Assembly (NCBI GenBank): GCA_016937995.1
Contig: JAFGVM010000010.1
Span: forward strand, 1-10,340
Source of the DNA: Candidatus Delongbacteria bacterium
GTDB lineage: Bacteria > UBA4055
DNA length: 10,340 nucleotides
Reading direction: 5' to 3'
Positions 1-7,567 of this stretch are shown here, in pieces; position 1 is the first letter of the stretch; each line of letters opens with the position of its first letter. Position numbers and translations under genes: made by a program. Below the pieces are notes generated by a model, which was given only the letters and a program-made list of their open reading frames with translations, was not told the origin of the DNA and ran no database searches.

Positions 1-22
1 ATAAAAAGTAAGATAAATGAAT

Positions 23-57
23 AAAAAAATCCCGGTTCAATTAACCGGGATTTTTTT
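23..57. terminator. Bidirectional intrinsic terminator closing the four-gene membrane operon
   Basis: Two perfect 15-base arms (23-37 and 43-57) flank a 5-nt loop CAATT. The stem has a GC core (CCCGG/CCGGG) and ends in A7/T7 tracts, so a U-run follows the hairpin whichever strand is transcribed. It begins 4 nt past the stop codon of the membrane protein ending at 62, so it most likely ends that operon. It could equally stop a convergent transcript from the left. Confidence 0.93.
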
Positions 58-61
58 ATTC

Positions 62-820
62 CTAATGCATCTGTTCGTCATCAAAAGCAGGTTCTTTATA
101 AACAAATTTGAAATAGATGAACAGGAATATGATTATCGCGATCATGAACACAATCGAAGCCTGCCAGTTCTCTGCCAATACCTGTGCTCTACCTATAAAT
201 AATGCGATCCTTCCCATTACTGTAGCACCGAATGAAGCTCCGAAATTTATCATTAGAATTATAATACCGATCCTTGCTGTTTTTCCAAAAAGTCCCTTAT
301 GAGGTTTTGAGAAGAAGAAATACAGAAGACCTGCAAATGTTCCAAAAATGATCACTATCCATTTTGTCACTTCGAAAAAAGAAGGTTGTTCAAAGATAGG
401 ATGCATCATATTGTCCGCCTGAATAAACAGAGACTGGACATTTATTGGGATCTGGTAACCTGCAAAATATGCAAATACAAAAGCAAAGTAATAATTTGCC
501 ACCCAGGCTTTTGTTCTTGTAAATCTAAAAAATAAAGTTGATCCCATTGCCAGCCAGAATACCATAACAAGATCATATGCATTAAAATCAATTGCCGCAT
601 CTTTGATCGGTCTGATAAGATAAGGTACAACTGTTACGTACCACAATTTAGTCCAGCCGTATCCTAAAGAAATACCAAGAAAAGTATTTTCCCCGAACTT
701 GTACAATGGATTATCTCTATACAGGAATGAAAGTATCATAAGTGTAAATAGAACTGAAACCCATATCTGGATAGTAGGGTTCAATATTGTTGAGTCTATT
801 AAATTATTGAATAATTCCAT
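62..820 (-). CDS. Multi-pass membrane protein, last gene of a four-gene membrane operon (function unknown)
   Basis: This 252-residue protein is almost entirely hydrophobic. I see about seven likely membrane segments, near residues 17-35, 46-68, 82-100, 108-124, 153-171, 182-212 and 222-243. The C-terminal tail is short and acidic (EPAFDDEQMH). There is no signal peptide, enzymatic motif or transporter signature that I recognise. The ATG at 820 is preceded by AAGG about 10 nt upstream. The gene starts 16 nt after the stop of the 280-residue protein and is followed at once by a strong terminator, so it is the last gene of the operon. It probably forms a membrane complex with the three upstream products; this is inferred only from tight spacing and the shared membrane character. 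Confidence 0.85.
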   Translation of the reverse strand: MELFNNLIDSTILNPTIQIWVSVLFTLMILSFLYRDNPLYKFGENTFLGISLGYGWTKLWYVTVVPYLIRPIKDAAIDFNAYDLVMVFWLAMGSTLFFRFTRTKAWVANYYFAFVFAYFAGYQIPINVQSLFIQADNMMHPIFEQPSFFEVTKWIVIIFGTFAGLLYFFFSKPHKGLFGKTARIGIIILMINFGASFGATVMGRIALFIGRAQVLAENWQASIVFMIAIIIFLFIYFKFVYKEPAFDDEQMH

Positions 821-836
821 AATTTGTTCGCCTTGT

Positions 837-1679
837 TTAAATTTTCTTTACCTTCTTCTCAAATAGATAGATCAGATTACCGATCGCAATGAACATGAAC
901 ATGACCAGATGTGATAATGTAAGTGATGCCATTCCGGCATTCGCTTTCCTGTTGAATTTTTTATCGGAACCTGCTTTTACTCTGATGTTCTCATATTCTG
1001 CGGCTCCCTTTAATCCGAATAACATACCCTGCAGCTGACCTGTTTGAAGAAACGGAATGTAATCCGGTCCGATAACAGCTGTAACACCCACCTGCATTTT
1101 AAAACCGAATCTTCGCTGTAATAAAATATAACTTTCAGGCCATGATGAACCTGAGAAGCACATAACATATTTTATATCTGCAAAAGTATTCAACCCTTTA
1201 AATATTTTACCCTCTTTACCGAAAGTACCTTTAAAATCTGAATACATCGAGAAAAGAAGCATGTCGGTCATTAGAGGTAAATATCCTAAGTTCTGATAAT
1301 GGACACCTTCTTCTATATATTCGTATCCGGGTTCCTTCTGAAGTTTTGCCAAAGCATTTTCACCAAGGCTGATACCTGTCAAAAACGGGAAATATATGAA
1401 TACTCTCAATTTTTTATCAAAGCACTGTTTTAATGTTTGTTCTGCCATAGGAAGTAATTCAGCCTGAGTAGTTGGATCAAAGGCCCAGTCGATAAAAACA
1501 GCATCCCCTTCCTTAAGTTCATTAATATTGTCATAGAAAGCAATAGTTTCCTTTGTTTCAGAAAATTCCTGATTAAGAAATTCAAATCCGGGAAAGAACG
1601 GTAGAATACAAGACAGGAAAATAAGTAAATATATCCATCTCTTGTCTATCTTTTTTAACTTTTCAACTAATTTATCCAT
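837..1679 (-). CDS. Membrane-anchored protein with large extracytoplasmic domain (function unknown)
   Basis: The protein has 280 residues. A basic N-terminus (MDKLVEKLKKIDKR) precedes a membrane segment at about 15-33. A hydrophilic alpha/beta domain of roughly 215 residues follows, then a C-terminal membrane helix (about 254-273) ending in the basic tail EKKVKKI. Positive charges at both ends suggest that both termini are cytoplasmic and the middle domain lies outside the membrane. Alternating strand-like and helix-like stretches (GDAVFIDWAF, KLRVFIYF, IKYVMCFSGS) suggest a Rossmann-like fold, but I recognise no nucleotide-binding or catalytic motif. The ATG at 1679 has AGGGAT upstream. The gene starts 23 nt after the 204-residue membrane protein gene and belongs to the same operon. 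I cannot assign a family. Confidence 0.85.
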   Translation of the reverse strand: MDKLVEKLKKIDKRWIYLLIFLSCILPFFPGFEFLNQEFSETKETIAFYDNINELKEGDAVFIDWAFDPTTQAELLPMAEQTLKQCFDKKLRVFIYFPFLTGISLGENALAKLQKEPGYEYIEEGVHYQNLGYLPLMTDMLLFSMYSDFKGTFGKEGKIFKGLNTFADIKYVMCFSGSSWPESYILLQRRFGFKMQVGVTAVIGPDYIPFLQTGQLQGMLFGLKGAAEYENIRVKAGSDKKFNRKANAGMASLTLSHLVMFMFIAIGNLIYLFEKKVKKI

Positions 1680-1702
1680 AATTTATATCCCTAATGAATT
1701 AT

Positions 1703-2317
1703 TTACTCTGATATATGAGATCTTTCAAGTCCGAAGGCTATTCTGATCATCATTGTTAATCCCCCAAGATATGCTCCGAAAAGAATTGCTCTTTTCCCGG
1801 CACTTGTAGGACCGTCCATTATCCACTCTCCGATAACGGGTATTTTACTCCACATTGCTTCACCTAAAGGTATCTTGCTTAACATTATAAAAATAGCTGC
1901 TACAAGCAAAAATGCTGATTCTATGGATTTTATTCTGAAGGATCTGTATGAGGCTGAAGCAACATAGAATGCCAATAATGAGAAAACAGTAGCATCAAGC
2001 GGCACAAAACCAAATGTGAACATCGCATCGAAAGGAGTTCCTGGATTTACACCTCTTGTCACACCTAAAAGTATCATAAATCCGATCAAACTCAATTGAT
2101 ATACAGAAAACCACCTGTCATTATTATACTTGATCCTTTTGAAATTAATTCTCAGTACACTGAAAGCTCCTACAAGAAGACCGACTATGGTAACTGTCTT
2201 GAATCCGTTAGTAAAGAACATTTTCCAGTTCTCGAAGAATGTCCCGGCCATGAAGAATTCCAAGTACCAGCCAATTGTGGCAAAAAATCCTATCAGTAAC
2301 GGTATTTCTTTTTTCAT
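1703..2317 (-). CDS. Small multi-pass membrane protein of the DUF6754-linked operon
   Basis: The protein has 204 residues and about six predicted membrane segments, near 5-25, 38-56, 70-88, 107-124, 130-147 and 174-195. The C-terminal stretch contains SAGKRAILFGAYLGG followed by RIAFGLERSHI. A conserved-looking Gly/Arg-rich motif leading into the last helix suggests a functional site rather than a simple anchor. The ATG at 2317 has a good ribosome site (AAGGAT about 9 nt upstream). It begins 25 nt after the stop of the DUF6754-like gene, consistent with cotranscription. I recognise no transporter or enzyme family. My recollection that small proteins of this kind accompany DUF6754 genes in other phyla is uncertain. 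Confidence 0.85.
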   Translation of the reverse strand: MKKEIPLLIGFFATIGWYLEFFMAGTFFENWKMFFTNGFKTVTIVGLLVGAFSVLRINFKRIKYNNDRWFSVYQLSLIGFMILLGVTRGVNPGTPFDAMFTFGFVPLDATVFSLLAFYVASASYRSFRIKSIESAFLLVAAIFIMLSKIPLGEAMWSKIPVIGEWIMDGPTSAGKRAILFGAYLGGLTMMIRIAFGLERSHISE

Positions 2318-2342
2318 AATGATATATCCTTAAGTTACTTTA

Positions 2343-4172
2343 TTATCTGGTATTTACTAGATCCTGAAGGAATGTCCATTCAGAATTTATTGTTAGGAAT
2401 ATCGTTCCTATAATGAACAATATACCAATAGTTATTTTTGCATAGTCCGAAAGCTTGAGATTGGTTAAAATCTGAGCATCTCTGGAAATATATGCCGCAG
2501 CAGCATACAGCTCTTCTCCGATCAGTGTGTAATCACAAGCAGTTATAAAGAATGGTAACTGACCCACTGATGTAGTACCTGCCACCTGTATAGCTCCTGC
2601 TGAAAATCCTGCTTCAGCAATTAGAAGGGATTCTGCAAGATAGAATCCGAAATGCAATGCAGTTGCAGGTTTTTTTCTTGCAAGCAATCCTGCAATTCCA
2701 GCTGCAAATGCAAACTGGTCAGCTGCGAGATAAAAAACATTGTCCTTTTTATGGTCTTCAGGATAACCCGCATCCAAAAATCCTGATGCTACCATTTCTT
2801 CTGATATCTGCATTACTACAGGGTCACAAGTAGGAACATATATCTCAGCTTTGAATTCTGCAACTTTCTTAGCTACACTTTTCAGGATAAGCATACTGGC
2901 AATAGTATCAATATTTGAATAAGCACCAATACCTGAATCATAAACTATAGGTCTTCCCATTTCAGTAGCTCTTCCTATTGCATCATCAATAGCATCTAAT
3001 CCGGGTATTCTTCTTATGAACATAGAGTCCTTACTCCTCTTGACCCTTCTGAATATGAATACGAATAACATCATGAATAAAATAGTTCCAACAAAAACAT
3101 TAAGCCTGAAACTTCTGAAAAGAGGTTGGTATTCATACTGAATGTAAAATCCAAATTTACCTACTAGACCGCTGTAAAATTTATATTTGATAAGATCATT
3201 GAAATTTTGCTCAAAGGAATCATTGGAATCCTTTATTGATAGAAGGAATTCATCAGATATATCAAAATTTTTAATATTTCTTTCTACTTTCAGTGAATCT
3301 AAATATTCTGTAACTATTTTACTGATCCTTCTTGATTCATAATCCAAAAGATCGAACATGGTAGCTCTTTTTTCCTCTAACCAATATTCTTTTGAAGAGA
3401 TCAGCTCATTTCTTTTTTTATCTATAAGTTCGGATCTCTTTTCTTCTATATATCTGTTCAATTTATCAACAAAGAATTTGTCTAATTTTGATTTTTCATC
3501 CTGAGATGACAGTTGCATTCTTTTATACTGCAGCAGCATCATGTCATTATTGTATTGTTCATCATCCAACAGATCATCTATGACCTTCAGGTCACTGATA
3601 TTTTTTAGAGAATCAAGTTGAAGTTCATTTTTACGCATTTCATCCAGAAGTTCTTGGATATAGACTTCCTGATCTTTGAGCAGTTTGTCTGAATTGGCTC
3701 TGGAATGATCACCAAGTTTTTTTGCTATTAATTTTAAGTTTGAGGAAATATCTTCATCTATATAACCCCAGTAAAAATCTTTTTCTGCTGAATATCTTGA
3801 TATTTCTTCATAAACAGATTCTTTTAAGCCTTTATAAGCTACAAAAGTCCTTCTTTCGTAATCAGTTAATTTCTCACCTGACTTTTCCTTAACGAACAAC
3901 TCTTTTGTAAATTCCGGAAAATCATCATAAAAATCGGTTACAAATTCTTTGATCCTTGGATACAATATCTTATAATTTTCACTACTGTCCCAGTTGTCAT
4001 AGATTTTCATGATCTCTTCAGCAGCTTCCTTACATAACATTTGTTCTTCTGAAAGTTCCGAAGGTTTTTCAGAGGATGTTATTTCAGATGTATTTCCGGT
4101 TGAGGTCTCTTCCTGAGCTGACATGGTTATTGTGAATAAAAAGATCAGGATAATTAGGTAAAATTTTTTCAT
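2343..4172 (-). CDS. Secreted coiled-coil/transmembrane protein with DUF6754-like C-terminal domain
   Basis: This is the first gene of the membrane operon (609 residues). Residues 1-20 form a signal peptide, with likely cleavage after MSAQ. Residues 40-330 are highly charged and helical, with probable coiled coil around 160-295. A transmembrane helix lies at about 357-375, followed by a basic RRVKRSK stop-transfer patch. Residues 388-575 (starting RRIPGLDAIDDAIGRATEMG) are rich in Ala/Gly and match my memory of the DUF6754 family, which has no known function. A final hydrophobic helix spans about 580-597. The expected topology is coiled coil outside and DUF6754-like domain inside. The ATG at 4172 has AGGGAA 7 nt upstream. 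The domain name is recalled and was not checked by a search. The gene call itself is certain. Confidence 0.85.
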   Translation of the reverse strand: MKKFYLIILIFLFTITMSAQEETSTGNTSEITSSEKPSELSEEQMLCKEAAEEIMKIYDNWDSSENYKILYPRIKEFVTDFYDDFPEFTKELFVKEKSGEKLTDYERRTFVAYKGLKESVYEEISRYSAEKDFYWGYIDEDISSNLKLIAKKLGDHSRANSDKLLKDQEVYIQELLDEMRKNELQLDSLKNISDLKVIDDLLDDEQYNNDMMLLQYKRMQLSSQDEKSKLDKFFVDKLNRYIEEKRSELIDKKRNELISSKEYWLEEKRATMFDLLDYESRRISKIVTEYLDSLKVERNIKNFDISDEFLLSIKDSNDSFEQNFNDLIKYKFYSGLVGKFGFYIQYEYQPLFRSFRLNVFVGTILFMMLFVFIFRRVKRSKDSMFIRRIPGLDAIDDAIGRATEMGRPIVYDSGIGAYSNIDTIASMLILKSVAKKVAEFKAEIYVPTCDPVVMQISEEMVASGFLDAGYPEDHKKDNVFYLAADQFAFAAGIAGLLARKKPATALHFGFYLAESLLIAEAGFSAGAIQVAGTTSVGQLPFFITACDYTLIGEELYAAAAYISRDAQILTNLKLSDYAKITIGILFIIGTIFLTINSEWTFLQDLVNTR

Positions 4173-4220
4173 GCTTATTCCCTATTATTGAATACCAATA
4201 CCTACTTTATAATCAAGCGA

Positions 4221-4249
4221 AAGATAAATGCTATTATTCCTATTAACAA
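4221..4249 (-). promoter_or_regulatory. Weak sigma70-like promoter candidate for the membrane operon
   Basis: On the minus strand TTGTTA (4244-4249) and TATCTT (4221-4226) are separated by 17 nt, each matching four of six consensus positions. This would start a transcript some 40-45 nt before the DUF6754-like gene. The 186-bp gap 4173-4358 is very AT-rich, so such matches arise by chance. The gap is the only reasonable place for this operon's promoter, because no obvious terminator separates it from dapF. Confidence 0.2.
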
Positions 4250-4358
4250 GGGTAAAATTAAAAATATAAACAAAATCTAATTCTGTCATTAATCCGACCC
4301 TGAATAAAGATAAATAAATTACTCAAAATAAATATGATAAAACCGATAAAACGCTGAT

Positions 4359-5135
4359 CTACACGGCTGAAAGATCAATAAAACCCTCAAATACCAATTC
4401 CGCTGGTCCACATAAAAATACAGATCCGTCTTTTTTCTGAACTGTCATTTCATATCCTAAAACAGTCCTGATAATCTTTTTATCATCTCCGGATAGTCTC
4501 ATATCGATCAATCCCGCAGCAGTAATGCCTGTTCCACATGCTTTTGTCTCAGCTTCGACACCCCTTTCATAGGTCCTGATAAGCAATGTATTGTTACTTG
4601 ATCTTTGAACGAAATTCGCATTTGTTCCATTGGGGAATTTTCTGTTATTTCTTATCTGAGAACCGAATTTATGAACATCAACAGCATCAATATTATCATA
4701 AAAACCTACAACATGCTCTACGCCTGTATTTATATAGTAAAAATTATTGTCAATGCCTTCAAACAATAATCCTTCCTCATAATCTTTTTCTGCCGCCATT
4801 TTTATCATGATGTCACCGCTTTCAAGTATCGATCCTTCGTGAACTCCATCATCAGCTACAAAAGTACAATGAGTGCTTTTAAAATACATTAAGACACTTG
4901 CAAGAAGAACAGCACATCTTCCTCCATTTGCACAGAAATCAGCTTTACTGCCATCAGCATTGAAATATTTCATTTTAAAATCAGAGTCCGGAACTTTTTT
5001 TATAAAAATAACTCCATCAGCACCTATACCAAGATTCCTGTCACAGATCTTTTTTAGTCCGCTACTGGAAATTTCGGGATCACCTTCAAAGAAGATAAAA
5101 TCGTTCCCTGCTCCATGCATTTTATAAAATTTCAT
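4359..5135 (-). CDS. dapF: Diaminopimelate epimerase
   Basis: DapF interconverts LL- and meso-2,6-diaminopimelate in the cytoplasm, the penultimate step to lysine and the source of meso-DAP for peptidoglycan. The 258-residue protein opens with the family signature MKFYKMHGAGNDF. Both catalytic cysteines are visible: Cys68 in FCANGGRC (family form CGNGxRC) and Cys200 in KACGTG. The downstream RTYERGVEAETKACGTG block is also typical. The length is slightly below the roughly 270-280 residues usual for the family, with no missing core motif. The ATG at 5135 has GAGGAG directly upstream. A strong terminator hairpin for iorB ends about 15 nt before this start, so dapF needs readthrough or a promoter inside iorB. 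Confidence 0.97.
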   Translation of the reverse strand: MKFYKMHGAGNDFIFFEGDPEISSSGLKKICDRNLGIGADGVIFIKKVPDSDFKMKYFNADGSKADFCANGGRCAVLLASVLMYFKSTHCTFVADDGVHEGSILESGDIMIKMAAEKDYEEGLLFEGIDNNFYYINTGVEHVVGFYDNIDAVDVHKFGSQIRNNRKFPNGTNANFVQRSSNNTLLIRTYERGVEAETKACGTGITAAGLIDMRLSGDDKKIIRTVLGYEMTVQKKDGSVFLCGPAELVFEGFIDLSAV

Positions 5136-5150
5136 TTCTCCTCGTATAAT

Positions 5151-5173
5151 AAAAAAGCCGCAAAATGCGGCTT
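5151..5173 (-). terminator. Intrinsic terminator between iorB and dapF
   Basis: On the minus strand a perfect 7-bp stem (AAGCCGC at 5155-5161 pairing with GCGGCTT at 5167-5173, 5-nt loop) is followed by a T-run. It lies 7 nt past the iorB stop codon and about 10 nt before the dapF ribosome-binding site. It is a textbook rho-independent terminator for the iorAB transcript. Its closeness to the dapF start could also tune dapF expression by partial readthrough. Confidence 0.88.
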
Positions 5174-5180
5174 CTTCAAA

Positions 5181-5765
5181 CTATTTATTAAATTTTTCAG
5201 CGAAAGCTTTTCCGGCTTCCAGAGCTTTAACATTCAAGTTGACCATCTCTTCACCTTTGCGACCGAAAATAAATTTTATACCTTCAATAAGCTTATCAAA
5301 TTCAATACCAAGGAATGAGGATGCAGCACCTATCATTACCATGTTCATTGATCTTGGCGATCCAATCTCTTTAGCAATATCATCGGCATTGATAAGAATG
5401 TGATTATCTAATTTTTTTATCTGCTTGTATACATCTTCTGTCTCAGGGTAATTAACGATATTGTTAAAAGGTTTATCATTAGTTATGACCCATCCGTTTT
5501 TGGATAAGTAAGGTAAATATCTTAGCGATTCCATAGGTTCTACAGAGAGGATCATATCAGCTCCACCGAAAGGTATCAGGTCTGAAAATATCTCTTTGTC
5601 AGATATTCTGAAATGAGATTGTACATCTCCACCTCTCTGGCTCATTCCGTGAACTTCAGCCTGCTTCAGGTATAATCCGGAATCAACAGCAGCATATCCG
5701 ATCACAGTTGCAATAGATAAAATACCCTGTCCGCCAACACCGCATAGAATTATATCTTTTTTCAT
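5181..5765 (-). CDS. iorB: Indolepyruvate:ferredoxin oxidoreductase, beta subunit
   Basis: IorB is the gamma-type (pyruvate/ketoisovalerate oxidoreductase) subunit. It pairs with IorA to convert arylpyruvates from aromatic amino acids to aryl-acetyl-CoA, reducing ferredoxin. The sequence carries GVGGQG at residues 9-14 and EVHGMSQRGG at 37-46, both hallmarks of this subunit. I chose the ATG at 5765 (194 residues) over a TTG six bases upstream: GGGAG abuts that TTG with no spacing but sits 6 nt before the ATG. The ribosome-binding site overlaps the iorA stop codon, and the iorA-iorB gap is 10 nt, indicating translational coupling. A terminator follows the gene. Confidence 0.93.
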   Translation of the reverse strand: MKKDIILCGVGGQGILSIATVIGYAAVDSGLYLKQAEVHGMSQRGGDVQSHFRISDKEIFSDLIPFGGADMILSVEPMESLRYLPYLSKNGWVITNDKPFNNIVNYPETEDVYKQIKKLDNHILINADDIAKEIGSPRSMNMVMIGAASSFLGIEFDKLIEGIKFIFGRKGEEMVNLNVKALEAGKAFAEKFNK

Positions 5766-5775
5766 TTGCAACTCC

Positions 5776-7368
5776 CTATTTCTTTTTAAGTTTTCTTTTT
5801 AAAGTCTGCATACATTCTCTTGTAGGTATTATAACAGAAACACCATTATAAGCGATCTCTTTTCTGATCAATTCAACAAGAGCCTCATGGTTTTGCTTGA
5901 TCGGATTGACCCTTGTTATGTGGTCTTTCTCAACACCAAGACCCTCACATATACTTACAAGTCTGTCCAATGCATGAGAATCCTGCCCGCCTGTCATTCC
6001 GGTTGTTGAATTATCAAGTATCATCACAACAATATTCGTACCTTCGATCACAGCATCTAGAAGTCCTGTCATTCCTGAGTGAGTGAACGTTGAATCTCCT
6101 ATTGTTGCAATTACAGGGAATAAACCTGAATCAGCAGCTCCTTTCGCCATTGTGATAGAAGCTCCCATATCAACACAGGAATTAATTGACTGGAAAGGAG
6201 GTAAAGCTGCAAGTGTATAGCATCCAATGTCAGAAAGAACATGACCGTCACCATAATCAGCCATTACTTCCTTTATAGCGTTATAGGCATCAATGTGACC
6301 ACAACCTTTACAAAACTGAGGAGGTCTGCCTTTAACCTCTTCAGGGATCAGGTTCATTTCCACTTTTTCGCCGTTAATTGCCTGTAGAACTAGATTTGGG
6401 TTCAATTCACCATCTCTCGGTAAAGTCCCATCAAGTCTTCCACGTATGTTAAGACAATCTCCTAAATATCCTTTCAACATCTCCTCTATCATAGGAGCTC
6501 CTTCTTCAAGAACGAGTATTTCTTTGCATTCAGAAGTTATCTTTTCAACCATTTTTCTAGGTAGAGGATACTGGCTCACTTTGAGTACAGGGAAAGGACA
6601 GGTTGAATCTGTATAATTTTCCATAAGATAATTATAGGCTATACCGCAAGCTATAATACCTTTACTTTTATCGGAACCCCCGATAAATTTATTGAATGGA
6701 GAATTTTCACTTTCAGTTTCGAATTTTACCTGATTATCCAAAAGCATTTTGTACCTTCTTCTCGCTATTGCAGGAAGAAGAACGAACTGTCTTTTGTCTT
6801 CAGGCAGTTTTAATTCATTCTCAGCTATCATATCTTTTGTAGCGACACCACTTCTAGAGTGAGATAATCTTGTTGTCAATCTCATCATAATCGGGATCTG
6901 ATACTTTTCTGATATTTCAAAAGCATGAAATGTCATATCATAACATTCCTGTTGATTAGACGGTTCAAAAATCGGGATCATCGCAAATTTACCGTAGATC
7001 CTGCTGTCCTGCTCATTTTGAGAAGAATGCATGGAAGGATCATCCGCGACAGTTACTATTGTACCACCATTAGCACCTGTTATCGCAGAGTTCATAAAAC
7101 AATCCGCAGCAACATTCAATCCTACGTGCTTCATTGTACACATTGATCTCTTTCCTGCATAAGACATTCCTAGAGCAGCTTCTGCAGCTGTTTTTTCGTT
7201 TGCAGACCATTTTCTGTGGATATTTCTTTCTTGTGCTGTTTTAGACCTTTGAACATATTCAATGATCTCTGTTGAAGGAGTTCCCGGATAACCGTAGATA
7301 CCGGACATTCCAGCGTCTATTGCACCCTGAGCTATTGCTTCATCTCCAAGTAAAAGTAATTTCTCCAT
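5776..7368 (-). CDS. iorA: Indolepyruvate:ferredoxin oxidoreductase, alpha subunit (form without C-terminal ferredoxin domain)
   Basis: IorA is the thiamine-pyrophosphate subunit of the enzyme that oxidises arylpyruvates with CoA and ferredoxin. The N-terminal domain has GYPGTPSTEI (26-35). A CKGCGH motif at 353-358 introduces the TPP domain. The TPP/Mg signature runs from GDSTFTHSG (424-432) to LDNSTTGMTGGQ (451-462). The protein ends at residue 530 with a lysine-rich tail (KRKLKKK). The eight-cysteine 2[4Fe-4S] ferredoxin domain that closes the roughly 600-650-residue archaeal type is absent. Such short forms occur, as I recall, in Bacteroidota. The end is a normal stop feeding directly into the iorB ribosome site, so it is not a truncation artefact. 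The ATG at 7368 has AAAAGGAAA upstream. Confidence 0.93.
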   Translation of the reverse strand: MEKLLLLGDEAIAQGAIDAGMSGIYGYPGTPSTEIIEYVQRSKTAQERNIHRKWSANEKTAAEAALGMSYAGKRSMCTMKHVGLNVAADCFMNSAITGANGGTIVTVADDPSMHSSQNEQDSRIYGKFAMIPIFEPSNQQECYDMTFHAFEISEKYQIPIMMRLTTRLSHSRSGVATKDMIAENELKLPEDKRQFVLLPAIARRRYKMLLDNQVKFETESENSPFNKFIGGSDKSKGIIACGIAYNYLMENYTDSTCPFPVLKVSQYPLPRKMVEKITSECKEILVLEEGAPMIEEMLKGYLGDCLNIRGRLDGTLPRDGELNPNLVLQAINGEKVEMNLIPEEVKGRPPQFCKGCGHIDAYNAIKEVMADYGDGHVLSDIGCYTLAALPPFQSINSCVDMGASITMAKGAADSGLFPVIATIGDSTFTHSGMTGLLDAVIEGTNIVVMILDNSTTGMTGGQDSHALDRLVSICEGLGVEKDHITRVNPIKQNHEALVELIRKEIAYNGVSVIIPTRECMQTLKRKLKKK

Positions 7369-7461
7369 AGATTTCCTTTTATTTATATGATTTCATTAAT
7401 TTTAAGACACTCAATCTATATTTTTTTATACGATTTTGCAAGGTAATTTTTTAGAAAAAGA

Positions 7462-7503
7462 GTTGTGGGTTGTGAGTTGTGAGTTGTGGGTTGTGAGTTG
7501 TGA
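7462..7503. repeat. Six tandem heptamers (GTTGTGG/GTTGTGA)
   Basis: Six perfectly abutting 7-mers fill these 42 bases in the order G-A-A-G-A-A, where the letter is the last base of each GTTGTGN unit. This gives a higher-order period of 21 bp (two copies of a 21-mer). The 7-bp unit can change copy number by polymerase slippage. It lies about 95-135 bp upstream of iorA, outside any gene. Confidence 0.95.
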
Positions 7504-7550
7504 ATTTCTACTTTCTGACTTAAATTTCCACTTGCAGAAGTCAATAATTT

Positions 7551-7567
7551 TCACTACGATGTAGTGA
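7551..7567. repeat. Perfect 7-bp inverted repeat (small hairpin)
   Basis: TCACTAC (7551-7557), loop GAT and GTAGTGA (7561-7567) form a perfect stem. The A-run 3' of it on the plus strand means that on the minus strand a T-run precedes rather than follows the hairpin. It is therefore not a standard terminator for the upstream HEPN/MNT genes. It may be a protein-binding operator or a repeat remnant. Confidence 0.6.

Noticed and set aside
4586-5127. Plus-strand frames opposite dapF
   Set aside because: They are antisense shadows of a clear DapF gene with both catalytic cysteines, with no ribosome sites or recognisable domains.
5766-5771. TTG start for iorB six bases upstream of the ATG
   Set aside because: The GGGAG ribosome site abuts that TTG with no spacing, while the ATG at 5765 has correct spacing and gives the typical MKKDIILCGVGGQG start.
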